NCBI GenBank assembly: GCA_031556065.1
Contig: JAVBTR010000022.1
Span: forward strand, 1-64,000
DNA: 64,000 nucleotides
Direction: 5' to 3'
Source of the DNA: JAVBTR01 sp031556065
Lineage (GTDB): Bacteria; Bacillota; Clostridia; Christensenellales; Aristaeellaceae
Both the position numbers and the translations under genes were made by a program. Numbering within the stretch: position 1 is the stretch's first letter; every line of letters starts with the position of its first letter. This document shows, in pieces, positions 9,401 through 17,165 of this stretch. The notes beneath the pieces were generated by a model. That model made no database searches. It had not been told where the DNA came from and saw nothing but the letters and a program-made list of their open reading frames with translations.

Positions 9401-9429
9401 ATTATATATCAGTTCTAGGCCCTTTTCAA
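9401..9429 (-). promoter_or_regulatory. Sigma-A promoter of the leader/ABC exporter
   Basis: On the minus strand TTGAAA (9429-9424) and TATAAT (9406-9401) are separated by exactly 17 bases. Transcription should begin near 9394, about 10 bases before the SD of the leader peptide. Confidence 0.8.
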
Positions 9430-9449
9430 TATGATGAAATAGGCAAAAC

Positions 9450-9495
9450 AAAAAACCGTCTGCCAAAGTCGTGCAAATGGTACTTTGGCAGGCGG
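9450..9495 (-). terminator. argG terminator
   Basis: Stem arms 9456-9469 and 9482-9495 (14 bp with one G-U pair) are followed on the minus strand by six T at 9455-9450, just downstream of argG. The + strand side also has a T run (9496-9500). Confidence 0.85.
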
Positions 9496-9535
9496 TTTTT
9501 GTTGAACCTTTAGAGGCCCCGTTTCGATGGCCGTC

Positions 9536-10741
9536 TTATTTCTTGTTTTTTACCATGGCCTGGACTTTAACCGGCAAGCCTAAAAGGTTAATAAACCCTT
9601 CGGAATCCTTGTGGTTATACAGCTCCTTGGAATCGCCAAAGGTGGCAATTTCCTCCAGGTACAGGCTGTTGGGGGATTTGACGCCGGCGGTGATGCAGTT
9701 GCCCTTGTAAAGCTTCAAGCGCACCGTACCGGTGACATTTTCCTGGGTGCTATCCACAAAAGCGGACAGGGCTTCACGCAAGGGGGTATACCAAAGGCCG
9801 TCGTATACCAGCTCCGCAAACTTCAAAGCCACCTGCTGCTTATAGTGGGCAGTGTTCCGGTCCAGGGTAATGGATTCCAAACGGTCGTGTGCTTCGTAGA
9901 GCAGTTCCCCGCCGGGGGTTTCGTACACACCACGGCTCTTCATGCCCACCAGGCGGTTTTCCACCAGGTCGGCCATACCAACGCCGTTGCGGGCGGCGAT
10001 CTCGTTGGCTTTTTCAAGCAACGCGATGGCATCCAGCTTTTCGCCATTAATGGCAACGGGAATGCCCTTTTCGAAATCGATGGTTACGTATTCGGCCTTA
10101 TCGGGGGCCTTTTCGGGGGTGACCATGGTCAGAAGCAAATCTTCCGGCATTTCGTTCCACGGGTCTTCCAGATCAGCGCCTTCGTGGGAAAGATGCCAGA
10201 TGTTTTTATCCATGGAATAGGGGCGCTTCTTGCTTACGGGAACGGGAATGTTCCTTTCGTTAGCGTAATCGATGGCTTCTTCCCGGGAAGTGATATCCCA
10301 AATACGCCAGGGGGCGATAATCTGCATAAAAGGATCGAACGCCTTGATGGTAATTTCAAACCGCACCTGGTCGTTGCCCTTGCCGGTAGCACCATGGCAG
10401 ATGGCCGTGCAGTTTTCTTTATGGGCGATTTCCACCAAGCGTTTGGCGATGGCAGGCCTTGCGAAGCTGGTGCCAAGCAGGTATTTGCCTTCGTAAACCG
10501 CGCCCGCTTTCAAAGTGGGAAAAATGAAATCTTCAATGAATTCCTTGCGCAGATCTTCGATGTACAGCTTTTCCGCGCCGCATTTCTTCGCTTTTTCATG
10601 CAGGGGTTCCAGTTCTTCCCCCTGTCCCACGTCACCCGCGACGCAAACCACATCGCAGTCGTAGTTCTCTTTCAGCCACGGCACGATAATAGATGTATCC
10701 AAGCCGCCGGAATAAGCCAGTAAAATGCGTTTCTTAGCCAT
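9536..10741 (-). CDS. argG: Argininosuccinate synthase
   Basis: ArgG joins citrulline and aspartate with ATP to give argininosuccinate, the penultimate step of arginine synthesis, in the cytoplasm. The 401-aa protein has the family's usual length and begins with the PP-loop ATP motif AYSGGLDTSIIVPWL at residues 9-23. Further family marks are GKGNDQVRFE and YSMDKNIWHLSHEG. The ATG at 10741 follows GGAGGGG. No argH or other arginine gene is beside it, so it is a single-gene unit with its own promoter and terminator, and a possible ArgR box overlaps the -35 region. Identification is secure. Confidence 0.97.
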   Translation of the reverse strand: MAKKRILLAYSGGLDTSIIVPWLKENYDCDVVCVAGDVGQGEELEPLHEKAKKCGAEKLYIEDLRKEFIEDFIFPTLKAGAVYEGKYLLGTSFARPAIAKRLVEIAHKENCTAICHGATGKGNDQVRFEITIKAFDPFMQIIAPWRIWDITSREEAIDYANERNIPVPVSKKRPYSMDKNIWHLSHEGADLEDPWNEMPEDLLLTMVTPEKAPDKAEYVTIDFEKGIPVAINGEKLDAIALLEKANEIAARNGVGMADLVENRLVGMKSRGVYETPGGELLYEAHDRLESITLDRNTAHYKQQVALKFAELVYDGLWYTPLREALSAFVDSTQENVTGTVRLKLYKGNCITAGVKSPNSLYLEEIATFGDSKELYNHKDSEGFINLLGLPVKVQAMVKNKK

Positions 10742-10782
10742 GATAAAGCCCCTCCATTAGTCTAAATATGTCGAACGCACCC

Positions 10783-10811
10783 AGTATACACCCGAATGAA
10801 TTAAAATGCAA
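10783..10811 (-). promoter_or_regulatory. argG promoter with possible ArgR box
   Basis: On the minus strand TTGCAT (10811-10806) and TATACT (10788-10783) are 17 bases apart. The imperfect palindrome TGAAT-TAAA-ATGCA at 10797-10810 overlaps the -35 and resembles an ARG box (TGAAT-N4-ATTCA) with one mismatch. Confidence 0.6.
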
Positions 10812-10863
10812 TATCTGTTTATAAAAATGCGAAAACTTTTTTAATTGAGAAAGCCCCTGGAAA

Positions 10864-10892
10864 TTGACAAATCCCCTAAGAAAAGCTATCAT
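10864..10892 (+). promoter_or_regulatory. Promoter of the ruvC operon
   Basis: A consensus TTGACA at 10864-10869 and TATCAT at 10887-10892 with a 17-base spacer. It lies 38 bases before the chosen ruvC start and shows that in-frame starts further upstream cannot be used. Confidence 0.8.
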
Positions 10893-10929
10893 AACTATGT
10901 TTGCTTATAAGGCGGAAATGAGGAACCAA

Positions 10930-11424
10930 ATGATCATTTTAGGTATCGATCCGGGGCTGGCTTTAATGGGCTATGGGGTTATTGAAACCAACGGTCACAA
11001 CCATAGGCTGCTTAACTATGGCGTTATTGAAACAAAGGCCCACACCCCAACCCCCCAAAGGCTTCGGGCCCTCCAACTGGGGGTAAGGGATTTAATCACC
11101 ATTTACAAGCCTGATGACATCGCTTTTGAAGAGTTGTTCTTCGCAAGAAACGTAACCACCGCTTTAACCGTGGGTGCCGCCCGGGGAGCTGCCATTATCG
11201 CCGCCGCAGAATATACAGAAAATCTGTATGAATATACCCCCATGCAGATCAAGCAGGCGGTGGTAGGCTATGGCAAGGCGGAAAAATCCCAGGTACAGCA
11301 GATGGTGAAAATGCTGCTGAAGATGGATCACATTCCAAAGCCTGACGACGCGGCAGACGGCATTGCCGTAGCTATCACCCATGCCCACACCGCCCATTCC
11401 AAAGAATTGTTCCGCATGAAGTGA
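10930..11424 (+). CDS. ruvC: Holliday junction resolvase RuvC
   Basis: RuvC cuts Holliday junctions after RuvAB branch migration. The 164-aa protein starts MIILGIDPG with the first catalytic Asp at 7; the others are a Glu at 67/68 in FEELFF and two Asp at 140 and 143 in PDDAADGIAVA, matching the Asp-Glu-Asp-Asp set of the family. The ATG at 10930 follows GAGGA; an upstream in-frame TTG (10864) lies in the promoter and is rejected. It opens an operon with ruvA and ruvB, but an unrelated gene sits between. Confidence 0.96.
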   Translation: MIILGIDPGLALMGYGVIETNGHNHRLLNYGVIETKAHTPTPQRLRALQLGVRDLITIYKPDDIAFEELFFARNVTTALTVGAARGAAIIAAAEYTENLYEYTPMQIKQAVVGYGKAEKSQVQQMVKMLLKMDHIPKPDDAADGIAVAITHAHTAHSKELFRMK

Positions 11425-11431
11425 GGTGCCA

Positions 11432-12388
11432 ATGGAAACGCTTCCCGAACTTGAACGTGCCGCCTGCCCGGCCATCCGCCTTCGTCTTGCCCGCGAAGTG
11501 ACCCATGATCCGGATGCGGCTTCACTTAGCCCCATGCTCTATGAAAGCCCCACGGTTCAAAAGGTACTTGCCTGGCAGCAGGCGGATGGGTATTTCGGCA
11601 CGCGGTTTCATACGCCTCCATCTAAAAGCCCACTCTGGTCCCACGAGGGCTGCGTGCGGTATCTATTGGAAATGGGCATGACTAAAGAGGATCCGCCCCT
11701 TCAAAAGGCATTGGATGCGCTTTTAAAAAATGGCTGGGATCGGGAATGCAAGGGCGGTGCCGCCGATCTCTTCGGCGCAGGCATGATCCGCGCAGCGCTT
11801 TTTGCCCAGGCCAGGCGAGAGGAGCTCCCCTTGGTTCAAGAGTGGGTACAAAACGCGTTAGCCGCCTTTTGGGCAGTGGATGAGGCGGAGAGTTTTGATC
11901 AAATCGCAAAGCCTTATCGCGATAAATGGGTGTTTCAACAAGGCCAGATCCTGCCCACTATCTATCATCTGCGCATTCTGGCCTACACCACCTTTTGGCG
12001 AAATGAAGCTACGCTTTTAAGGCTTAAGCAAACCTATTCAAAGCTTTACCAATGGCTGCCATTACCCCAGGTATACATTAAAAACGGCTCCCAGCTGGTG
12101 GCCCCGGCTTGCAACATCACCCATGCCTATAACAGCGATATGGGGCAGGTATCCGATTTTCTCTGGCTGCAGTTTTATGAATTGTCTGCCCGAATGGAAA
12201 TGCTTCATGCAGATTCCCCTTTTTTAAAGCATGCCAACGCACCCTATGTCCTTTCTCCCAACAGCCGCCGTTCGTTTTTCAATTGGTCGGGCTATTCCGG
12301 CCTGGCGCTGGAAGAAAACTGGCGGGAGAATCGGGCGCAGAGCGATCTGGCTTTCCGGTGGAACCTTATTCAAACCTATATGGGATAA
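11432..12388 (+). CDS. Unknown protein, probably all-helical toroid fold
   Basis: A 318-aa protein I do not recognise. It is soluble, without signal or membrane segment. Segments such as VLAWQQADGYFG, EGCVRYLLEMG, ALDALLKNGWD and LPTIYHLRILAYT resemble the repeating helix pairs with aromatic and QxxDGxW-like turns of alpha/alpha-toroid proteins (prenyltransferase or squalene-cyclase-like fold), but the acidic catalytic motifs of those enzymes are not evident. ATG 11432 is preferred to GTG 11426 because GAGG (11423-11426) is then properly spaced. It lies 7 bases after ruvC and 15 before ruvA, so it is cotranscribed with resolvasome genes; whether this means a DNA-repair role is open. Confidence 0.6.
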   Translation: METLPELERAACPAIRLRLAREVTHDPDAASLSPMLYESPTVQKVLAWQQADGYFGTRFHTPPSKSPLWSHEGCVRYLLEMGMTKEDPPLQKALDALLKNGWDRECKGGAADLFGAGMIRAALFAQARREELPLVQEWVQNALAAFWAVDEAESFDQIAKPYRDKWVFQQGQILPTIYHLRILAYTTFWRNEATLLRLKQTYSKLYQWLPLPQVYIKNGSQLVAPACNITHAYNSDMGQVSDFLWLQFYELSARMEMLHADSPFLKHANAPYVLSPNSRRSFFNWSGYSGLALEENWRENRAQSDLAFRWNLIQTYMG

Positions 12389-12403
12389 AATAACGGAGGC
12401 ACT

Positions 12404-13009
12404 ATGTACGCATTTATAGAAGGCAAGGTAGCCGATAAAAAGCCCAGCGAATTGGTGATCATGGCGGGAGGCGTAGGGTATTTGCTCAATTGCAGCGTGA
12501 ATACCGTGGCCGCTGCCCCCGAACGGGGGGAACCCATGCGGGTGTACACCTATTTATCCGTTCGGGAGGACGCGTTGGAGCTGTTCGGCTTTGCTTCCCA
12601 AGAAGAAAAAAGCATGTTTGAACGGCTGAAATCCGTTTCCGGCATTGGCCCGAAAACCGCCCTTGGGATTCTTTCCGGCATGCCTTTAAAGGATTTGACC
12701 CTGGCCATTGTTTTGGGCGATGTTACAGCCCTTTCCAAGGCTCCCGGTGTAGGCAAGAAAACCGCCCAGCGGATCGCCCTGGAACTGAAGGACAAGGTAT
12801 CCGAAGCAGATTTCGAAGATTCAGGGCTGCCTGCAGGCAATTATTCCACGCCCATGGCCGATGGGGCCCAGGAAGCCCTTCTGGCTCTGCAAGCCCTTGG
12901 ATACACCCCTGTGGAAGCCAAGACAGCCATTAACAAGGTGCGTGGCCAGGCAACGGAAGCGGATGAATTGATCAAGCTGGCCTTGCGGCACATGGCAGGA
13001 GGGTTATAA
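12404..13009 (+). CDS. ruvA: Holliday junction branch migration protein RuvA
   Basis: RuvA binds four-way junctions as a tetramer and loads the RuvB motor. The 201-aa protein has the N-terminal OB-fold (MYAFIEGKVADKKPSELVI), two helix-hairpin-helix motifs (VSGIGPKTALGIL and APGVGKKTAQRIALELKD) and a C-terminal UBA-like domain that contacts RuvB (EALLALQALGYTPVEA). A good SD (GGAGG) precedes the ATG. Its stop codon overlaps the ruvB start (TAATG). Length and motifs are standard. Confidence 0.96.
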   Translation: MYAFIEGKVADKKPSELVIMAGGVGYLLNCSVNTVAAAPERGEPMRVYTYLSVREDALELFGFASQEEKSMFERLKSVSGIGPKTALGILSGMPLKDLTLAIVLGDVTALSKAPGVGKKTAQRIALELKDKVSEADFEDSGLPAGNYSTPMADGAQEALLALQALGYTPVEAKTAINKVRGQATEADELIKLALRHMAGGL

Positions 13010-14040
13010 TGACAGACGATCGTTTTATTTCCACTGGCTTCAGCCCCGATGAAGATAACCAGGAGCAATCCCTCCGCCCACACAGCCTGCGGGAATACAC
13101 TGGGCAAAAAGCCATTAAGGACAGCCTTTCTATTTATATTGAAGCGGCATTAAAACGCCGGGACGCGCTGGATCACATGCTGCTTTATGGGCCTCCGGGC
13201 CTTGGCAAAACCACCCTGGCCTGCATTGTGGCCAGCGAAATGGGCAAGAACATCCGCATTACCTCTGGCCCGGCCATTGAGCGGCCCGGGGACCTGGCTT
13301 CCATCTTAACCAACCTTACCGCCGGGGATATTCTGTTCATCGACGAAATTCACCGGCTTTCAAGAACCGTTGAAGAGGTGCTCTACCCTGCCATGGAGGA
13401 CTGCGCCCTGGATATTATGATCGGCAAGGGCCCTACCGCAAGGTCTATCAGGCTGGACCTGCCGCCCTTTACCTTGGTAGGCGCTACCACCAGAGCCGGA
13501 TTACTATCCGCACCCCTTCGGGACCGCTTCGGCATTATGTTCCGCTTGGAGCTTTACAGCCCTTCGGAATTGGCTACTATCGTCAAACGCAGCGCAGGAA
13601 TCTTGGGTGTGAAGGCGGACGACGAGGGGATTCTGGAGCTGGCACGACGCAGCCGGGGTACTCCCCGTATCGCCAACCGGATGCTGAAAAGGGTACGGGA
13701 CTACGCCCAGGTGCGTGCTGGGGGCCACATCACCTATGAGGTGGCCCGGGAAGCGCTTAATATGCTGGACGTAGACGATTTAGGCCTGGACAAGGTGGAC
13801 CGGAACATGCTTTCCACCATGATGGACAAGTTTGGCGGCGGGCCTGTGGGGCTGGATACCCTGGCCGCCACCACCGGGGAAGATGCCAACACCATCGAGG
13901 ATGTGTACGAACCGTATCTGATGCAGCTTGGCTTTTTAATGCGCACCCCAAGGGGCCGTGTATGCACACCCTTGGCTTACGACCACATGAAGCGCACACC
14001 CCCTAAAGCAGAAGACGCGCAATTGAAATTCGAGGTTTAA
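13009..14040 (+). CDS. ruvB: Holliday junction helicase RuvB
   Basis: The AAA+ motor that drives branch migration with RuvA. Of 343 aa, the Walker A motif GPPGLGKTT lies near 61-69, Walker B FIDEIHRL near 110-117, sensor 1 in LVGATTRAG, and the arginine finger region in APLRDRFG. The C-terminal winged helix includes RTPRGRVCTPLAY. The start overlaps the ruvA stop by one base, so the two are coupled. queA follows after three bases, a linkage common in bacteria. Confidence 0.97.
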   Translation: MTDDRFISTGFSPDEDNQEQSLRPHSLREYTGQKAIKDSLSIYIEAALKRRDALDHMLLYGPPGLGKTTLACIVASEMGKNIRITSGPAIERPGDLASILTNLTAGDILFIDEIHRLSRTVEEVLYPAMEDCALDIMIGKGPTARSIRLDLPPFTLVGATTRAGLLSAPLRDRFGIMFRLELYSPSELATIVKRSAGILGVKADDEGILELARRSRGTPRIANRMLKRVRDYAQVRAGGHITYEVAREALNMLDVDDLGLDKVDRNMLSTMMDKFGGGPVGLDTLAATTGEDANTIEDVYEPYLMQLGFLMRTPRGRVCTPLAYDHMKRTPPKAEDAQLKFEV

Positions 14041-14043
14041 TAA

Positions 14044-15090
14044 ATGAAGACAGCGGATTTTTACTATGATCTGCCGGAACAGCTCATTGCCCAAACCCCC
14101 ATGGAGCCACGGGATCATTCCCGGCTGATGGTGCTGGGCAGTGCATCGGGTCAATGGTCCCACAGGCGGTTTTATGATGTGATCGATTACCTCCACAAGG
14201 GCGACGTGCTGGTAGTCAATGAAACCAAGGTGATCCCCGCCCGGCTTTTAGGCACCAAGGAGGGCATGGATACCCCTGTTGAGGTACTGCTTTTAAAGCG
14301 CATCGATAAAGACCAGTGGGAAGCCCTGGTAAAGCCCGGAAGGCGCTTAAAGCCCGGGGCTGAATGCGCTTTCGGGGATGGGCGGCTAAAGTGCCGGATT
14401 CTTGGGAACGTGACCGAAACCGGTGGTCGGGTGGTGAAATTCATCTATGAAGGTATCTTCGAAGAAATACTGGATAAATTAGGCCAGATGCCCCTGCCCC
14501 CTTACATTCATGAAAAATTAGAGGACCCTTCCCGGTACCAAACCGTTTACGCCAGACAGGAGGGCAGCGCTGCCGCCCCTACCGCCGGTCTGCATTTTAC
14601 CAATGAACTGCTGGAAAAAATCCAGCAAAAGGGCATCGATATTGTCAAAGTTCTTTTGCATGTGGGCCTTGGCACCTTCCGCCCGGTAAAGGTGGAAGAT
14701 GTGCAAAGCCACCAGATGCACTCGGAATACTATGAAGTAACCCGGGAGGCGGCGGAGCGGATCAACCGCTGCCACCAAGAAGGCCACAGGGTCATCTGCG
14801 TTGGCACCACTTCTGTGCGTACCCTGGAAACCGCTGCCACCGAGGACGGCCAGGTTCACGAAGGCAAGGGCGATACGGCCATCTTCATTACCCCAGGGGT
14901 TAAAATCAAGGCGGTGGATGGGCTGATTACCAACTTCCACTTGCCGGAAAGCACCCTTTTAATGCTGATTTCTGCCTTTATTGGCCGGGAAAACGTATTA
15001 AGTGCTTATAAGGAAGCCGTAAAGGAAGAATACCGTTTCTTTTCCTTTGGGGACGCTTGCTTCCTTTTGCCTAAGGGGGCGAAACCATGA
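14044..15090 (+). CDS. queA: tRNA preQ1(34) S-adenosylmethionine ribosyltransferase-isomerase QueA
   Basis: QueA transfers the ribosyl part of S-adenosylmethionine to preQ1 in the wobble position of tRNA, giving epoxyqueuosine. The 348-aa protein starts FYYDLPEQLIAQTP and contains DHSRLMVL, the conserved VNETKVIPARL, AAPTAGLHFT, HVGLGTFRPV and NFHLPESTLLMLISAF, all family signatures. Family length is normal. It is translated in the ruv operon and its stop overlaps the next gene's ATG by four bases. No tgt is present in the window. Confidence 0.97.
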   Translation: MKTADFYYDLPEQLIAQTPMEPRDHSRLMVLGSASGQWSHRRFYDVIDYLHKGDVLVVNETKVIPARLLGTKEGMDTPVEVLLLKRIDKDQWEALVKPGRRLKPGAECAFGDGRLKCRILGNVTETGGRVVKFIYEGIFEEILDKLGQMPLPPYIHEKLEDPSRYQTVYARQEGSAAAPTAGLHFTNELLEKIQQKGIDIVKVLLHVGLGTFRPVKVEDVQSHQMHSEYYEVTREAAERINRCHQEGHRVICVGTTSVRTLETAATEDGQVHEGKGDTAIFITPGVKIKAVDGLITNFHLPESTLLMLISAFIGRENVLSAYKEAVKEEYRFFSFGDACFLLPKGAKP

Positions 15091-15434
15091 CAGGCACCGT
15101 TTTTCAGTTGATCGTGACCATTGCGGCCATACCCCTATGCGTGAATTATTTAGACGGTGTCCATGCCCTTGATATGACTTCGGGCCTCATCGCCGGGGCT
15201 GTTCTGGCGGGGATTTATCTGCTTTTGCGGCCCATTGTGAAGCTGGTAGCCAAAGCGCTGACTTTTTTAACCCTAGGACTGTTATCCATTATTATTGATG
15301 CCTGGCTGGTGCAGCTTTGTGCCCTGTTTATGCAGGGGAGCTTCCAAGTGGATTCCATTTGGTGGGCCGCGCTGGTGGCCTTAATCGTTAACATTGCCCG
15401 ATTGATTGTGGGCGTACTATTCGGAAAAAGATAA
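15087..15434 (+). CDS. Small membrane protein, phage-holin superfamily IV type
   Basis: A 115-aa very hydrophobic protein with about four membrane helices, including LIAGAVLAGIYLLLRPIVK and ALTFLTLGLLSIIID. The RPIVKL and LTLGL motifs match the family annotated as mycobacterial four-TM holin-like (pfam04020 type), which is widespread in chromosomes and not a sign of prophage. Its function is unknown. It starts inside the queA stop (ATGA overlap), so it is cotranslated with queA; rpiB follows 13 bases later. Confidence 0.75.
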   Translation: MTGTVFQLIVTIAAIPLCVNYLDGVHALDMTSGLIAGAVLAGIYLLLRPIVKLVAKALTFLTLGLLSIIIDAWLVQLCALFMQGSFQVDSIWWAALVALIVNIARLIVGVLFGKR

Positions 15435-15447
15435 AGGGGATAGGAAC

Positions 15448-15897
15448 ATGATTGCCATTGCCAACGACCATACCTCACTGGAGTTAAAAAAGGAAATCAT
15501 TAAACTGCTGGATGAAATGGGCCTTGAATACAAGGATTTCGGCACCGATTCTACCGGCAGCTGTCATTACCCTATCTACGGTGCCAGGGCCGCACGGGCT
15601 GTAGCCAGCGGCCAGTGCGACCGGGGCATCGTGATCTGCGGCACCGGTCTTGGGATCGGGCTTACGGCCAACAAGGTACCGGGCATCCGCTGCTGCATCT
15701 GTTCCGAACCCTATACCGCCAAAATGAGCCGGCTTCATAACAATGCCAACATGATTGCCATCGGGGCCCGCGTGGTAGGGGCGGACCTTGGCCGGATGAT
15801 CGTCGAAACCTTTCTGACCACTGAGTTTGAGGGCGGCCGCCATGCCACCCGCGTGGATATGATCACCGCAGTTGAAAAGGGAGAGGCCATCGAATAG
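15448..15897 (+). CDS. rpiB: Ribose 5-phosphate isomerase B
   Basis: RpiB interconverts ribose 5-phosphate and ribulose 5-phosphate in the pentose phosphate pathway. The 149-aa protein begins MIAIANDHTSLELKKEI with the substrate-binding Asp-His pair, and holds the catalytic Cys region GIVICGTGLGIGLTANK and the RLHNNANMIAIGARV stretch. The ATG at 15448 follows AGGAA and gives the family start; a more upstream in-frame start lies within the preceding gene. The paralogous LacAB subunits are less likely because it is a single gene outside a galactose operon. Confidence 0.93.
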   Translation: MIAIANDHTSLELKKEIIKLLDEMGLEYKDFGTDSTGSCHYPIYGARAARAVASGQCDRGIVICGTGLGIGLTANKVPGIRCCICSEPYTAKMSRLHNNANMIAIGARVVGADLGRMIVETFLTTEFEGGRHATRVDMITAVEKGEAIE

Positions 15898-15899
15898 CC

Positions 15900-16661
15900 A
15901 TGGACAGGCCATTAATAGCGAGCACCCTGCAATTGGTCGGCAGGATCATATTAGAAAACGGCGGCGAAGCCTACCGGGTGGAAGATTCGGTGGAAAGGCT
16001 TGGCCGTGCTTTGGGTTTGATTAATACCCAGGTTTATTCTGTGCCCGGTAGCGTGATCATGACACTGGTGTTTGAAGACGGGGAAACCTGCACCCAGGTG
16101 GTACGCTGCAAAAAACGCTCGGTGCATTTGGAAAAGGTGGATATGGCCAACCGCATTTGCCGTGAGGTGGCGGAAAACCACTTAACCCCGGCCCAAGCGC
16201 TGGTGCAGCTAACCGCCATTCAACAAACCCAGGATACCCACCCCCTATATTTAACCCTTCTGGCCACAGCGGTCTCCAGCGCAGCCTTTGCCGTTATGTT
16301 TAAAGGGAACGCCCTGGACGCGCTTCTGGCTGCTTCCACTGCCGCGCTGGTGCGCTTTATACTCTACCTCCTTGAAAAACGGGACCGCAAAGAACAGGTG
16401 ATTTCGAACCTGTTAGGCGGAGCCCTGACCACCCTTTTGCCTGCCCTCTTGGGGGCGCTCATGGGCCAAAGCGTTTCCCAGGCAGCCATCGCCGGGGCAT
16501 TGATGCACCTGCTGCCCGGTGTGCCCATGACCTGCGCTGTGCAGGACTTGCTAAAGGGCGATATTAACTCCGGTCTTGGTTATGCCGTTAATGCGGCCCT
16601 GGTGGCTATCTATGTGGCTGGCGGCGCGATGGCCGCAAGCCGGTTGCTTTTGCTTTTGTAG
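15900..16661 (+). CDS. Threonine/serine exporter, N-terminal half (ThrE type)
   Basis: The 253-aa protein starts with a soluble cytosolic part (about 1-115, containing LENGGEAYRVEDSVERL, a family mark) followed by about five membrane helices. This is the ThrE_1/DUF1212 half of a two-component threonine/serine exporter, the family of Corynebacterium ThrE and E. coli YjjP. The next gene encodes the other half (YjjB type). The conserved Glu-Asn-Gly-Gly-Glu cluster may be important for function. It begins two bases after rpiB; transport substrates are inferred from family. Confidence 0.85.
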   Translation: MDRPLIASTLQLVGRIILENGGEAYRVEDSVERLGRALGLINTQVYSVPGSVIMTLVFEDGETCTQVVRCKKRSVHLEKVDMANRICREVAENHLTPAQALVQLTAIQQTQDTHPLYLTLLATAVSSAAFAVMFKGNALDALLAASTAALVRFILYLLEKRDRKEQVISNLLGGALTTLLPALLGALMGQSVSQAAIAGALMHLLPGVPMTCAVQDLLKGDINSGLGYAVNAALVAIYVAGGAMAASRLLLLL

Positions 16662-16676
16662 GGAGGAGGGGGAATC

Positions 16677-17120
16677 ATGGTAATTGAAATTTTAAAGGCC
16701 TTATTAACCAGCTTCCTTGGCACGCTGGGGTTTTGTGTTATCTTCCACGCCCCAAAGCGCTCTCTCCTACCCGCGGCATTAAGCGGCGCTATGACATATT
16801 TAGTTTATTTTCTTTGTGTAAAATGGGGGTTAAGCGCCACCATGGCTAACCTGATCGCCGCTGCCATCGGTTCCATCCTGGCGCAGCTGGCTGCCCGTAA
16901 AACCAAGATCATCGCCACGGTGTTCCTGATCGCCTCTGTGATCCCCCTGGTGCCCGGTCTCGGGCTGTATGAATGCATGGCTATGCTGGCCACAGGCGCC
17001 GCTGCCACTGCCTTGAAAATGGGGCTAGACACCATGAAAATCGTGCTCATGCTGGCACTGGGCATCAGCGTGGGGACATTCGTGTTCGGCACAGGGCAGA
17101 AAAAGCCAAAGGAAGCATGA
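16677..17120 (+). CDS. Threonine/serine exporter, C-terminal half (ThrE_2/DUF3815 type)
   Basis: A 147-aa protein with four to five membrane helices and the family pattern FLGTLGFCVIFHAP near the N-terminus plus VIPLVPGLGLYECM in the middle, where PLVPG is characteristic of this half-exporter. It would pair with the preceding protein to form a complete ThrE-like amino-acid exporter in the membrane. A very strong SD (GGGAGGAGGG) precedes the ATG. It ends the ruvC-to-exporter operon; no obvious terminator follows before the next gene 45 bases on. Confidence 0.85.
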   Translation: MVIEILKALLTSFLGTLGFCVIFHAPKRSLLPAALSGAMTYLVYFLCVKWGLSATMANLIAAAIGSILAQLAARKTKIIATVFLIASVIPLVPGLGLYECMAMLATGAAATALKMGLDTMKIVLMLALGISVGTFVFGTGQKKPKEA

Positions 17121-17165
17121 TATAGGCGGACTTATACGTTTAGTTGGCATAAGGAGGGTTTAATA

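Noticed and set aside
9248..9466. 72-codon minus-strand ORF upstream of the ABC exporter
   Set aside because: It starts (TTG) inside the argG terminator, before the promoter at 9401-9429, has no SD, and crosses the leader terminator. The 14-codon leader frame has SD and context.
9611..10723. Long plus-strand ORF (370 aa) opposite argG
   Set aside because: It is the antisense shadow of a conserved gene; no SD and composition unlike a real protein.
15087..15434. Holin-like protein as a sign of prophage
   Set aside because: It is embedded between queA and rpiB with no phage genes; this family is common in chromosomes.
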